Source: Lapidilactobacillus bayanensis
GTDB taxonomy: Bacteria; Bacillota; Bacilli; Lactobacillales; Lactobacillaceae
Direction of reading: 5' to 3'
DNA: 43,274 nucleotides
Assembly: GCF_003946695.1 (NCBI RefSeq)
Contig: NZ_RHOX01000019.1
Location: 1 to 43,274 of the forward strand
Of the stretch, positions 15,857 to 23,812 are shown one piece after another (positions within the stretch are counted from its first letter, which is position 1; every line of letters starts with the position of its first letter). The notes beneath the pieces are model-generated. The model saw only the letters and a program-made list of their open reading frames with translations. It was not told where the DNA came from and ran no database searches. The position numbers and the translations under genes are program-made.

Positions 15857-18187
15857 ATGTTAGAACTCAAGCACATTAAAAAGTACTACCATGTCGGCGA
15901 TACCGTCACCAAAGCACAGGATGATGTTTCTGTTGCCTTCCGTGAAAAAGAATTCGTCGCCATCCTCGGCCCTAGTGGCTCCGGTAAAACCACCATGTTA
16001 AATATCATCGGTGGTTTGGATCGTTATGATTCTGGCGACCTTTTAATCAAAGGCAAGTCAACTAAAGACTTTAAAGATTCAGATTGGGATGCTTACCGAA
16101 ATAATTCCGTGGGCTTCATCTTTCAATCTTACAATTTAATCGGCCACCTCGGAATTATTGAAAACGTCGAAATGGGAATGACTTTAAGTGGTGTCCCTGC
16201 TGCTACGCGACGTCAAAAGGCTGAAGACGCCTTAATCCGAGTTGGTTTAAAGCAACATATGCACAAGAAGATCAATCAACTTTCCGGTGGTCAAATGCAG
16301 CGGGTTGCCATCGCTCGAGCTATTGCCAGTGATCCCGAGATTCTCTTAGCCGATGAACCAACCGGCGCGCTGGATTCTGAGACTAGTAACGAAATCATGC
16401 AACTGATTCAGGATTTGAGTAAAGAGCGCTTAGTCATCATGGTAACGCATAACCCTGAATTGGCGCATCAATACGCTGATCGCATCATTGAATTTGCTGA
16501 TGGTAAAATTCAAAACGATTCTCATCCCCACGTTGAAGGCAGTAAAGCCGACAACTTCAAGCTAACGCGGACTAAGATGAGCTATTGGACAGCGTTGAAA
16601 CTTTCTTGGACCAATATTCGCACTAAAAAAGGACGAACTTTCTTAACCGTCTTTGCTTCCAGTATTGGCATTATCAGTATCGCGATTGTCCTAGCATTAT
16701 CCAATGGTTTCCAGAAGCAGATTGATAAGACGCAATCGGAGGCCATGTCGTCGATGCCGATTACGATCTCGCAAGTCGGCTCTGATACCAGTGCGATGAC
16801 TGGTACACGAACGACTAAATTCTCTAAAGCTAATACCGTCACTGCTGAAAAAAGTGATGCGGATAAGGCCCAACATGTTAATAAAATTACCGATAAATAT
16901 ATTAACTATGTTAAAGACATCCCTGCAAAATATACCAAGAATATTGCCATCACTTATGGAACTGGCATGAATTTGATTCGCAAAGTTGATGGTAAATATA
17001 AATCTGTCTCTTTCTCAAATAGCAATCCTGATAGTCAAACTATTGACACAGCCTCAATGATGTCAGCCGCAACCGGTGTCGGCGGTTCTGTTTACCCCAT
17101 CAACAGTGATGGTAAGCAAACTTTCTTGAAGACTTATTATAAGGTCATTGCCGGCAGTTATCCAAAATCTGCCCACGATATTGTTTTAGTTATCAATAAG
17201 GATAACAGTATCAATATTAATGCGTTAAAGAATTTAGGTATTTCCGTTAAAGAAAATGAAAAACTTGATTTTGACAAGTTAGTTGGCACAACTGTTAAAG
17301 TCGTCGCCAATGATGATTACTATTCGAAATTGCCGACTGGTAACTATGTCCCTAGTAGCGATTATGATAGTATGGCGACTAAGTCTAACACGACGACATT
17401 ACGCGTTGCTGGTATTATTCGCGTTAAGTCCAAGAACAGCGATGGTTTATTAGCTAGTGGCGTTGCCTATAGCGCGCAATTAACTAAAGAAGTTCTCAAG
17501 ATGAACGAAAAATCAGCTATTGTGACTGCTCAAAAGACCAATCCTACTAAAAACATTATGACCGGTCAAACAATGGATGCGTCAACGTCAACGAGTCTTT
17601 TAACTATGTTAGGTGGTTCTGAGAAACCAACAACAATTCAAATTTACCCAACAACTTTCAAAGACAAAGATCATGTTTTGAATTACTTGGATAAATATAA
17701 CAAGGGTAAGAGCAAGAAGAACAAAGTGATCTATACTGACCTTGCTGGCACTGTTTCTGACATGACTGGTGGTTTAATGGATGCCATTACTTATGTCCTC
17801 ATTGCGTTTGCTGCCATCTCCTTAGTGACAAGTATGATTATGATTTCAATTATCACGTACACTTCTGTTATTGAACGGACTAAAGAAATCGGTGTCCTGA
17901 AAGCCTTAGGTGCTCGTAAGAAAGATATCACGCGCGTCTTTGATGCAGAAACCTTTATTCTTGGTTTTGGCGCCGGTCTCTTCGGAATTGTCGTCGCTTA
18001 TCTAGCAACTTTCCCAATTAACAGTGTCTTGGCTAACGTCACTGGCTTGAATGGTGTCGCCGTGCTTAATCCAATGCACGCAGTTGTCTTGGTTCTAGTA
18101 AGTACCGTCTTAACAATTCTCGGTGGTCATATCCCCGCACGAATGGCTGCTAAGAAAGACGCTGCAATTGCCTTACGGTCTGAATAA
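15857..18187 (+). CDS. Fused ABC exporter (ATPase plus FtsX-type permease)
   Basis: This 776-residue half transporter has an N-terminal ATPase domain: Walker A GPSGSGKT at 38-45, LSGGQ at 142-146, Walker B with Asp166-Glu167. A linker to about residue 240 is followed by a MacB-like membrane part: first helix near 258-283, a large extracytoplasmic domain to about 635, then three helices ending near 765. The conserved FtsX segment ERTKEIGVLKALGARKKDIT is present. Such proteins act as dimers and export peptides, antibiotics or lipoproteins, or serve as antimicrobial-peptide resistance pumps. The ribosome binding site is AAGGGAG. It is under a promoter shared with a divergent MarR gene. The substrate is unknown. 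Confidence 0.93.
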   Translation: MLELKHIKKYYHVGDTVTKAQDDVSVAFREKEFVAILGPSGSGKTTMLNIIGGLDRYDSGDLLIKGKSTKDFKDSDWDAYRNNSVGFIFQSYNLIGHLGIIENVEMGMTLSGVPAATRRQKAEDALIRVGLKQHMHKKINQLSGGQMQRVAIARAIASDPEILLADEPTGALDSETSNEIMQLIQDLSKERLVIMVTHNPELAHQYADRIIEFADGKIQNDSHPHVEGSKADNFKLTRTKMSYWTALKLSWTNIRTKKGRTFLTVFASSIGIISIAIVLALSNGFQKQIDKTQSEAMSSMPITISQVGSDTSAMTGTRTTKFSKANTVTAEKSDADKAQHVNKITDKYINYVKDIPAKYTKNIAITYGTGMNLIRKVDGKYKSVSFSNSNPDSQTIDTASMMSAATGVGGSVYPINSDGKQTFLKTYYKVIAGSYPKSAHDIVLVINKDNSININALKNLGISVKENEKLDFDKLVGTTVKVVANDDYYSKLPTGNYVPSSDYDSMATKSNTTTLRVAGIIRVKSKNSDGLLASGVAYSAQLTKEVLKMNEKSAIVTAQKTNPTKNIMTGQTMDASTSTSLLTMLGGSEKPTTIQIYPTTFKDKDHVLNYLDKYNKGKSKKNKVIYTDLAGTVSDMTGGLMDAITYVLIAFAAISLVTSMIMISIITYTSVIERTKEIGVLKALGARKKDITRVFDAETFILGFGAGLFGIVVAYLATFPINSVLANVTGLNGVAVLNPMHAVVLVLVSTVLTILGGHIPARMAAKKDAAIALRSE

Positions 18188-18331
18188 AATCAAACGTTGT
18201 AGTTAATTAGTGCTTCATCGTTTAAGCACCGTGATTAAACTCATATTCTCGAAGCCAAAAGGTTTTACTTCACTACCATAAATAGGATTAGTAATCCTTT
18301 TTCTCTCTGGGGATTCTTAATTAATCGCGGC
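18188..18331 (+). other. 3' region of ABC exporter gene, weak terminator
   Basis: A hairpin GTGCTT-N8-AAGCAC lies near 18209-18228. A short hairpin AGGAT-TAGTA-ATCCT followed by five T residues lies at 18284-18303 and may end the exporter transcript. Nothing coding is seen. Confidence 0.4.
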
Positions 18332-18361
18332 TTGACGTCTTTCCTGATAACGTGTTAGAAT
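18332..18361 (+). promoter_or_regulatory. Promoter of structured RNA
   Basis: -35 TTGACG (18332-18337), 18-bp spacer, extended -10 TGTTAGAAT with TAGAAT at 18356-18361. It predicts a transcript starting near 18368, at the beginning of the folded segment. Confidence 0.7.
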
Positions 18362-18367
18362 ATCTGC

Positions 18368-18556
18368 AATAAGCAGAAGACTTTTAGTAGAAGGGTGGTC
18401 GTGATTTTAAGTAACTAATTTTAGATTAATCTAAAATATGGTGCAAGGTATGCTTTTTTAGTGTGGCTTGTGCTAGTTACTTGAAGTTCGACCGCTGCCC
18501 TTCTGCTTAGTGTCAATGAGCAGAAGCGTGAATTTAGTTCACCTTCTGTTTTTTTG
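18368..18556 (+). ncRNA. Structured RNA or attenuator leader upstream of GNAT gene
   Basis: A roughly 190-nt segment folds as a long helix: GTAGAAGGG-GGTCG (18387-18401) with CGACC-CCCTTCTGC (18489-18506), then AAGTAACTA (18409-18417) with TAGTTACTT (18474-18482). These enclose a junction with the hairpin TTTTAGAT/ATCTAAAA and a second small stem. It ends in an intrinsic terminator at 18521-18555 (CAGAAG-GTGAA / TTCAC-CTTCTG, then seven T). The strand CTTCTGCT at 18500-18507 can alternatively pair with AGCAGAAG at 18519-18526, which would break the terminator. This fits either an independent small RNA (6S-like in size and rod shape) or a terminator/antiterminator switch for the acetyltransferase 62 bp downstream. 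I do not recognise the family. Confidence 0.6.
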
Positions 18557-18617
18557 CGCCTATTTTTAGATTAATCACTTCAACCGAGACAAAAAAATAA
18601 AACTAGGAGCAAAACAA

Positions 18618-19166
18618 ATGACTCAATTAGAAACACAACGAATGATTTTACGAAATTTTCAATTAACAGACGCGGTTGATGTCTATCAATATGCTAAGAA
18701 TCCCCACATCGGTCCAATTGCTGGCTGGCCGGTTCATACTAGCGTTGCCGATTCGCGACACTATATTGCAGAATACTTCATCAGTCCCCATATCTTTGCG
18801 ATAACACTTAAGGATGATCCCAACCATGTGATTGGCTTAGTAGGACTAGAATTAGTTGATGAAGGTAATGGCAAGGACTTCATGAACCCCGGTGAAGCAG
18901 AAATTAGTTACTGGCTGGGCGAACCATTTTGGGGTCAGGGTTTAATGCCGGAAGCAATTAAAGCGGTTGTCGCTTATGGCTTTACAAGCTGTCATCTACA
19001 AACGATTTGGTGCGGATATAAAGATGGCAATCAGCAATCTAAACGTGCTCAAGAAAAACAAGGCTTTAAATATGATCACACCGTGCCGCGAATGTACAAT
19101 CCAGTTTTAGACGAATACATTATCGAGCATTTCACCAAGTTAACTAAATTAAATTGGCAACACTAA
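18618..19166 (+). CDS. GNAT family N-acetyltransferase (RimJ/RimL-like)
   Basis: This 182-residue acetyltransferase begins TQLETQRMILRNFQLTDAVD, the opening typical of the Acetyltransf_3 group. It contains the EISYWLGEPFWGQGLMPEA segment near residues 94-113 with the acetyl-CoA-binding Q/RxxGxG/A type loop (here WGQGLMPEA). The substrate (ribosomal protein, other protein amine or small molecule) cannot be told. AGGAG precedes the ATG. It lies directly behind the structured leader at 18368-18556 with no other promoter evident, so its expression may depend on read-through of that terminator. It ends at a bidirectional terminator. Confidence 0.88.
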   Translation: MTQLETQRMILRNFQLTDAVDVYQYAKNPHIGPIAGWPVHTSVADSRHYIAEYFISPHIFAITLKDDPNHVIGLVGLELVDEGNGKDFMNPGEAEISYWLGEPFWGQGLMPEAIKAVVAYGFTSCHLQTIWCGYKDGNQQSKRAQEKQGFKYDHTVPRMYNPVLDEYIIEHFTKLTKLNWQH

Positions 19167-19167
19167 T

Positions 19168-19204
19168 AAAGAAGGAACTGGGACAAAATCCCAGTTCCTT
19201 CTTT
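19168..19204. terminator. Bidirectional terminator
   Basis: A perfect stem GAAGGAACTGGGA / TCCCAGTTCCTTC with an AAA/TTT frame lies between the converging GNAT and TMEM175-like genes. The core GGAACTGGGACAAAATCC also appears in the terminator at 40196-40232. Confidence 0.92.
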
Positions 19205-19211
19205 ATTACAC

Positions 19212-19880
19212 TTAACGCTGCTTACGCGAAACATTAGCGGCGGCATTGTCAATCAAAGCTTTTTCATGATACTTTTTAATCTTGGCATTGAGACGAACAT
19301 AGGCGTAAAAATGAAAGATAATCCCACAACCTAATAGAATAGCGCCAAACAGATTCGAAAATAGCGTGATCACAATCGCTGCAAAGTAAATGGCAACACT
19401 ACGGACAGGATCATATTGAATGTGATCGTAAAAATCAACATTCACTTTTTTGTTGCGCAATTCCGGATGTTGATGTAAATACCAATAAATAACAAAGAAC
19501 ATGGCCGAGGCAATTAAAGCAACCACATCGTAAACAATTAAGGCTACTTTTAAATCGACACGATTCATGGTGGTCAACGTGTCAGCAACCAATGACATCG
19601 GATAATCTATTAAAGTCACACTGAATAGCAAGATTAAATTAATCACGTTCATATTGCGGTCGATTTTTTTAAAGAGGCCGAAGAAATCATGGTGAAATAA
19701 CCAGAGCGTCCCCACATAAAAATAAGAAAAAGTGTAAGACAATAAAATTGGCCACTGATTAAGTAGCGCCTGTCCTAAATGACCCACCTGGTAATCAGGA
19801 ATCTGAAACTGTAGAACTAAAATCGTAATTAGAATGGCGAAAATACCATCGCTAAATGCCTGAAATCGACTAATATTCAT
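19212..19880 (-). CDS. TMEM175 (DUF1211) family membrane protein
   Basis: This 222-residue protein opens with ISRFQAFSDGIFAILITILV; the R..AFSDG.FAI..T.LV pattern in the first helix is the hallmark of TMEM175 family proteins, several of which conduct K+ as tetramers. About six hydrophobic segments can be seen, in line with a single-domain bacterial member. A C-terminal basic tail follows. It is transcribed alone, against the GNAT gene. Channel activity is inferred from the family. Confidence 0.88.
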   Translation of the reverse strand: MNISRFQAFSDGIFAILITILVLQFQIPDYQVGHLGQALLNQWPILLSYTFSYFYVGTLWLFHHDFFGLFKKIDRNMNVINLILLFSVTLIDYPMSLVADTLTTMNRVDLKVALIVYDVVALIASAMFFVIYWYLHQHPELRNKKVNVDFYDHIQYDPVRSVAIYFAAIVITLFSNLFGAILLGCGIIFHFYAYVRLNAKIKKYHEKALIDNAAANVSRKQR

Positions 19881-20123
19881 ACTGAATCACTTCCGCTGTT
19901 TAATTAACGTCTACTATTTTAACATATGAAACGAAATCTTTGCTCGTGTCATTGCCTAAGTAACACGATATCTAATGCGTTAGATTGGCATATTGCCCGT
20001 CATTAAAAACACCTTCATAGTTTCATCACGAAATGATCAGACAACTAGCAAAATTGCTGCACACTTCTTTCAAACGCAGGCGGTATAGTTATCAACATAG
20101 AAAGTTACTAAGAGGTGATGCAC

Positions 20124-20192
20124 ATGACCAACACAGCCGCCGATTTTCATGTTAGCGCAACGGAGAGTCCCCAGGCAACCTACCTGAATTAA
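20124..20192 (+). CDS. Candidate 22-residue small ORF
   Basis: ATG at 20124 follows AGAGGTGATG at good spacing and opens a 22-codon frame beginning MTNTAADFHV, hydrophilic, with no membrane segment, ending at TAA 20192. No family is recognised. It is followed by three consecutive perfect hairpins (20242-20356), the last with a T run. It could be a leader peptide or a small protein; it could also be chance. Confidence 0.3.
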   Translation: MTNTAADFHVSATESPQATYLN

Positions 20193-20241
20193 TTGCTAGT
20201 TTTCTTCATTTTATTCCTCCCCCCTTAGAATGAAATACCAT

Positions 20242-20356
20242 CTAATAAACGTTGCCCACGTTTATTAGCCCTTTCAATCAAAATTCCCGTTTTGATTGAC
20301 CCCAATTATATATCTACCCTTCCAAAACACATTCAGTTGCCCACCGGATGTGTTTT
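20242..20356 (+). terminator. Three consecutive hairpins, the last a terminator
   Basis: CTAATAAACGT/ACGTTTATTAG (20242-20268), TCAATCAAAA/TTTTGATTGA (20274-20299), and AAAACACAT/ATGTGTTTT (20324-20356) running into TTTTTT. All arms are perfect. The last T run leads straight into TAGAGTGCG of a family E repeat. The region 19881-20120 shows nothing else. Confidence 0.6.
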
Positions 20357-20357
20357 T

Positions 20358-20647
20358 TAGAGTGCGAAAAGCAACGGGTTGCTGGTCTAAATTTAAATGG
20401 AAAGATTGATGCATGCTAATGCAGCAAGATTTTCACTTAAATTTCGCACCAGCAGTTGACTTGAGCACGTTTCAAATCAGAGCGCGAAAGCAAACGGGTT
20501 GATTGCGTAGCTCTAACTAGAAAGCACAGCTGGATGTTAACCCAGATGGGATTTTTAGTTAGACATAGCAATCAGTTGCTTGGAGCACGTTTCAAAAATC
20601 AGATCGGCAAAGCAACGGGTTGCGGTATAAATTTAAACACGTTTCAA
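20358..20647 (+). repeat. Family E repeat cluster: type a, type b, deletion derivative
   Basis: Copy 20358-20475 is type a (arms GGTTGCTGGT / ACCAGCAGTTG). Copy 20479-20595 is type b (arms GGTTGATTGC / GCAATCAGTTGC). The entry 20601-20647 keeps both ends (CAACGGGTTGCGG and ACACGTTTCA) but has lost the middle. Confidence 0.85.
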
Positions 20648-20677
20648 ACCTAGAGTACAACCCACCACCACTAAAGA

Positions 20678-20701
20678 AAGACCGTCTTAGGCAACGGTCT
20701 T
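20678..20701 (-). terminator. Terminator overlapping the YitT-like gene end
   Basis: AAGACCGT / ACGGTCTT stem; on the minus strand it ends TTTCTTTAG. The stem includes the last codons and the stop of the gene at 20687. Confidence 0.7.
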
Positions 20702-21325
20702 GATCCTTTTGATAATATGCGTTAAAACATGCTGTTCCCAAAAAATAATGAACGGGCCTGAACCGAAGGCAACAATAACTGTGACTAAGCCAAAATGACC
20801 ATGCACCAAAACCGCGATTACCATTGCGGTTACATCTTGAATGATTCGCACAAATCGGTATTTGCTACTATGCGTCAGTTTTAAAATCATCGGCGTAATC
20901 GCATCGTAAGGAGAAATTCCCACATCTGCCACAATATACATGGATAGACCAAAGGTAAAGACTAACAGTCCGATGAGTGCTAAGCCGATTTTAAATGGCA
21001 AGGAATCGGGAGTAACGAAGTTTTCACCCAAGACGCCACTGAAAAATTGAATACCAAACCCGACCAGAGCCATATTAAAAATTGTACCGACACCAATCAA
21101 TCTTTTATCAACGAAAAAAACCAATATTAAAATGAATAGGTTCAATAAAAGTTGATATGGTCCCAGTTGCCAACCAATTAATTGGGAAACGCCGAGATTC
21201 ATGGCCGAGTAGGGATCCATTCCTAAATCCGATGCCAACAAGACTGACGCCCCCAATGCAAAAATCAACACACCAACTAGCGACATCAACGAACGGTCCA
21301 AAATCTCTCGAGGACTTCTTTTCAT
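20687..21325 (-). CDS. YitT/YczE family membrane protein
   Basis: This 212-residue integral membrane protein has five or so hydrophobic segments. The N-terminal repeat LGASVLLASDLGMDPYSAMN is echoed in the second half by LSMYIVADVGISPYDAI, showing the internal duplication of the YczE/YitT (DUF6198-like) group with D-x-G-x-x-P-Y/F-D/S motifs. No transport or enzyme activity is established for these proteins. A moderately spaced AGAGG precedes the ATG. It is a single-gene transcript with its terminator overlapping the stop. Confidence 0.88.
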   Translation of the reverse strand: MKRSPREILDRSLMSLVGVLIFALGASVLLASDLGMDPYSAMNLGVSQLIGWQLGPYQLLLNLFILILVFFVDKRLIGVGTIFNMALVGFGIQFFSGVLGENFVTPDSLPFKIGLALIGLLVFTFGLSMYIVADVGISPYDAITPMILKLTHSSKYRFVRIIQDVTAMVIAVLVHGHFGLVTVIVAFGSGPFIIFWEQHVLTHIIKRIKTVA

Positions 21326-21473
21326 AAGGACTCAACCTCTTTGCATCATCGTTTTCTTAACTGCTAACGTTACTTTACCGTAGTTAAACGAAATTTACTA
21401 GCTCAAGTAGGACCTAAAACAACATACTGACCAAACTAACTTGCTCGTCCACTGCCGTAAAATAACGCCAATC

Positions 21474-22019
21474 CTATTCTGATGCAATCTTCGTATAGGT
21501 CAGATAAGCAAAATTATTAATTTTGGTAGCAGTGCGCAATTGTAAAAGTTGTTGCTTAATTTCTCCGGTGAATAACGGAATTCCTGCTCCCAAAATCACT
21601 GAGACCGTGGAAATTTGATAAACATCAATTAAATTCGCATTAATTAATGGCGCCAATAAACTACTACCACCAATAATCCAAATATCACGTCCAGGTTCAG
21701 TCTTCAATTGTTGGACTAATTTAACCACATCCATCGTGATGAAATGGCGGTGCAAAATCTCTGGTTGATCAGGATGTGTCGTTAAAATATAGCTCTCCTG
21801 ATTATCATAGGGATAATGATCCGGCGATAATTCATTGACAACTTGATCATAAGTTGTCCGCCCCATCACAACTGTATCCACATGAGACATTAACTTGGGA
21901 TATTCATCATCAACCTCATCATGAGTTGCATTTAACTCTAAAAATTCAACCGAGCCATTCACATCTGCAATATAACCATCTAAACTTTGGGCAATAAATA
22001 AAATAACCTGACGAGCCAT
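21474..22019 (-). CDS. Dihydrofolate-reductase-like (RibD C-terminal) protein
   Basis: This 181-residue protein opens with RQVILFIAQSLDGYIADVNG, the first strand and loop of the RibD_C/DHFR fold. It includes DTVVMGRTTYDQV (NADPH-binding region) and IWIIGGSSLLAPLINANL (the GG.S/G motif). The protein resembles the YyaP/YwjB group of stand-alone reductase-like proteins, not the FolA enzyme, which has a different active site. The substrate is unknown. It is a single gene with no clear terminator. Confidence 0.87.
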   Translation of the reverse strand: MARQVILFIAQSLDGYIADVNGSVEFLELNATHDEVDDEYPKLMSHVDTVVMGRTTYDQVVNELSPDHYPYDNQESYILTTHPDQPEILHRHFITMDVVKLVQQLKTEPGRDIWIIGGSSLLAPLINANLIDVYQISTVSVILGAGIPLFTGEIKQQLLQLRTATKINNFAYLTYTKIASE

Positions 22020-22023
22020 TTCA

Positions 22024-22357
22024 CATCACGATCCTTTCTAACTCATTGTAACAAAGAGCGCTAGTTTAGACATTATTTAAGAACCAGGCCACTGATGCTT
22101 ACCACGAACTCATTAGCCAATCTTAAAACTAATCACAAAACGTTAATTCTAAATCAGAAACTGAGAAAAAGTTATTCCAATTTTTTGATGCTGCCATAGC
22201 GACCTGTCGATTAAGGTAAACGGTTCTTAGAATTAATTTTTGATTTGATAATTGAAATTCGGTTCATTCATTGCAGCAATTTTAGTGATTTTGGTTGAAG
22301 TCACCTTATTTTTAACTAAACGAAAATGGCAGCAATCCACCAACGGATTACTGCCAT
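22024..22357. other. Gene-free stretch with one terminator-like hairpin
   Basis: No supported gene. A hairpin ATGGCAG-AATCC / GGATT-CTGCCAT lies at 22326-22357, with a T-rich tail on both strands (TTCTTCTTTT on plus, TTTTCGTTT on minus). On the minus strand it could end the gpmA transcript beyond the two repeats. Confidence 0.45.
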
Positions 22358-22385
22358 TCTTCTTTTGTTCTTGCTAATTATGAGT

Positions 22386-22623
22386 TGAAACGTGCTGCAA
22401 ACAACTGGGTGTCGTGTATTTAAGCGTGAATCTCACTGCGCTAACACGCAGCAATCTTCCCGTTTAAATACAAACACCCAACCCGTTGGCTTTCGCACTC
22501 TGGATTTGAAACGTACTGCAAACAACTGGCGACAGTGAATTTAAGTGTGAAGCTCTTTGCGTTTACACGCAATGATCTTCACATTTAAATTCATATCGCC
22601 AACCCGTTGTTTTGCGCACTCTA
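22386..22623 (-). repeat. Two family E repeats downstream of gpmA, one fused to its stop codon
   Basis: Read on the minus strand, the first copy (22507-22623) begins TAGAGTGCGC and its TAG is the gpmA stop codon. The second copy occupies 22386-22501 and begins AGAGTGCGAAAGCC. Both end with CGTTTCA. Arms such as GGGTTGGGTGTTTG / ACACGACACCCAG pair. Confidence 0.88.
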
Positions 22624-23310
22624 GTCTAACTTAGTCTTACTTTGTACTTCAAGTTTGTCATTGAAGTCGTAAACAACTGGTTCGCCAGTTGCCATTTCCA
22701 AGTTGATGATGTCTTCGTCAGAAATACCTTCGATGTACTTGCTTAAAGCGCGTAATGAGTTACCATGAGCAGCGATGATGATATTTTTGCCGTCAAGTAA
22801 TTTAGGTGCGATTTCATCTTCCCATAAAGGAATAACCCGTTCCAAAGTTACTTTAAGGTTTTCGCCACCAGGAATGATCCGTGGGTCAAGGTTAGCATAA
22901 CGACGATCATTAGCTGCTGAACCTTCATCATCAGCACTCAATAATGGTGGTAAAACATCGTATGAACGACGCCAAATATGAACTTGTTCGTCGCCCCACT
23001 TTTCAGCTGCTTCAGCCTTATTTTGGCCTTGTAATGCGCCATAATGACGTTCGTTTAAACGCCATGTCTTTGTTTCAGGAATCCAAAGTTGGTCTGAACC
23101 TTCAAGGGCATAGTGTAAAGTCTTGATAGCACGAGTTAAAACAGAAGTATAAGCCTGATCGAATTCCAAACCTGCTTCTTTGATTAAACGACCAGCATTC
23201 TGTGCTTGTTTAACGCCTTCTTCACTAAGATCAACATCAACCCAACCAGTGAATTGGTTAGATAAGTTCCATTGACTTTGTCCGTGACGGATCAATACTA
23301 ATTTTGCCAT
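22621..23310 (-). CDS. gpmA: 2,3-bisphosphoglycerate-dependent phosphoglycerate mutase
   Basis: A 229-residue cytoplasmic glycolytic enzyme interconverting 3- and 2-phosphoglycerate. It begins [23 protein letters not shown] with His9 is the phosphorylated histidine motif. [11 protein letters not shown], then the second histidine in [10 protein letters not shown], complete the active site. The start at 23310 lies behind GAGG and gives the usual length; a frame from 23325 would add five residues before that site. A strong promoter lies upstream (TTGTAT-17-TACAAT). The UAG stop is also the first codon of a family E hairpin, so the mRNA 3' end is formed by or near that repeat. Confidence 0.97.
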   Translation of the reverse strand: MAKLVLIRHGQSQWNLSNQFTGWVDVDLSEEGVKQAQNAGRLIKEAGLEFDQAYTSVLTRAIKTLHYALEGSDQLWIPETKTWRLNERHYGALQGQNKAEAAEKWGDEQVHIWRRSYDVLPPLLSADDEGSAANDRRYANLDPRIIPGGENLKVTLERVIPLWEDEIAPKLLDGKNIIIAAHGNSLRALSKYIEGISDEDIINLEMATGEPVVYDFNDKLEVQSKTKLD

Positions 23311-23349
23311 TAATATTAGCCTCATTTCATGATTAATTTACCAGTATCA

Positions 23350-23378
23350 ATTGTATTTGTTTTTCAGAAAAAATACAA
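23350..23378 (-). promoter_or_regulatory. gpmA promoter
   Basis: On the minus strand -35 TTGTAT (23373-23378), a 17-bp spacer, and -10 TACAAT (23350-23355), about 40 bp upstream of the start codon. Confidence 0.75.
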
Positions 23379-23411
23379 GTTACAGCAGCCTTTTGTTTAC
23401 ATTTTTCAAGC

Positions 23412-23812
23412 AGAGTGCGAAAAGCAATGGGTTGCTGGTTTAAATTTAAATGGAAAGATTGATGCGTGTCAACGCAGCAAGGTTTTCACTTAAATTTTGT
23501 ACCAGCAGTTGCTTGGAGCACGTTTCAGATCGAGAGTGCGAAAAGCAACGGGTTGATTGCGTAGCTCTAACTAGAAAGCACAGCTGGGTGTTAACCCAGA
23601 TGGGATTTTTAGTTAGACATAGCAATCAGTTGCTTGCAGCACGTTTCAAAATCAGAGTGCGAAAAGCAACGGGTTGGCGGCATGACTTTAAACGGGAAGA
23701 TCGCTGCGTGTTAACGCAAGGAGATTCACGCTTAAATTATGCGCAGTCAGTTGTTCGCAGCACGTTTCAACCAGAGCATCGCAATACAATCAGTCGCTTT
23801 ACGTACGTTTAA
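23412..23812 (+). repeat. Family E cluster, types a, b, c, plus a decayed end
   Basis: Copies lie at 23412-23527 (type a), 23533-23648 (type b) and 23654-23769 (type c/hybrid, with left arm GGTTGGCGGCAT and right arm ATGCGCAGTCAG that pair imperfectly). A decayed piece at about 23773-23812 ends ACGTACGTTT and reaches into the last codons of the Tag-like gene. Confidence 0.85.

Noticed and set aside
18387-18401. AGGGTGG-like string suggesting a T-box riboswitch
   Set aside because: The T-box motif should sit just before the terminator as part of the antiterminator; here it is about 130 nt upstream, pairs within the long helix, and the rest of the T-box motif is missing.
22234-22380. Short plus-strand frame with a hydrophobic stretch (SFIAAILVILVEVTLFL) suggesting a membrane protein end
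   Set aside because: Only about 40 codons, no start or ribosome binding site, and its end overlaps a terminator-like hairpin; remnant or chance.
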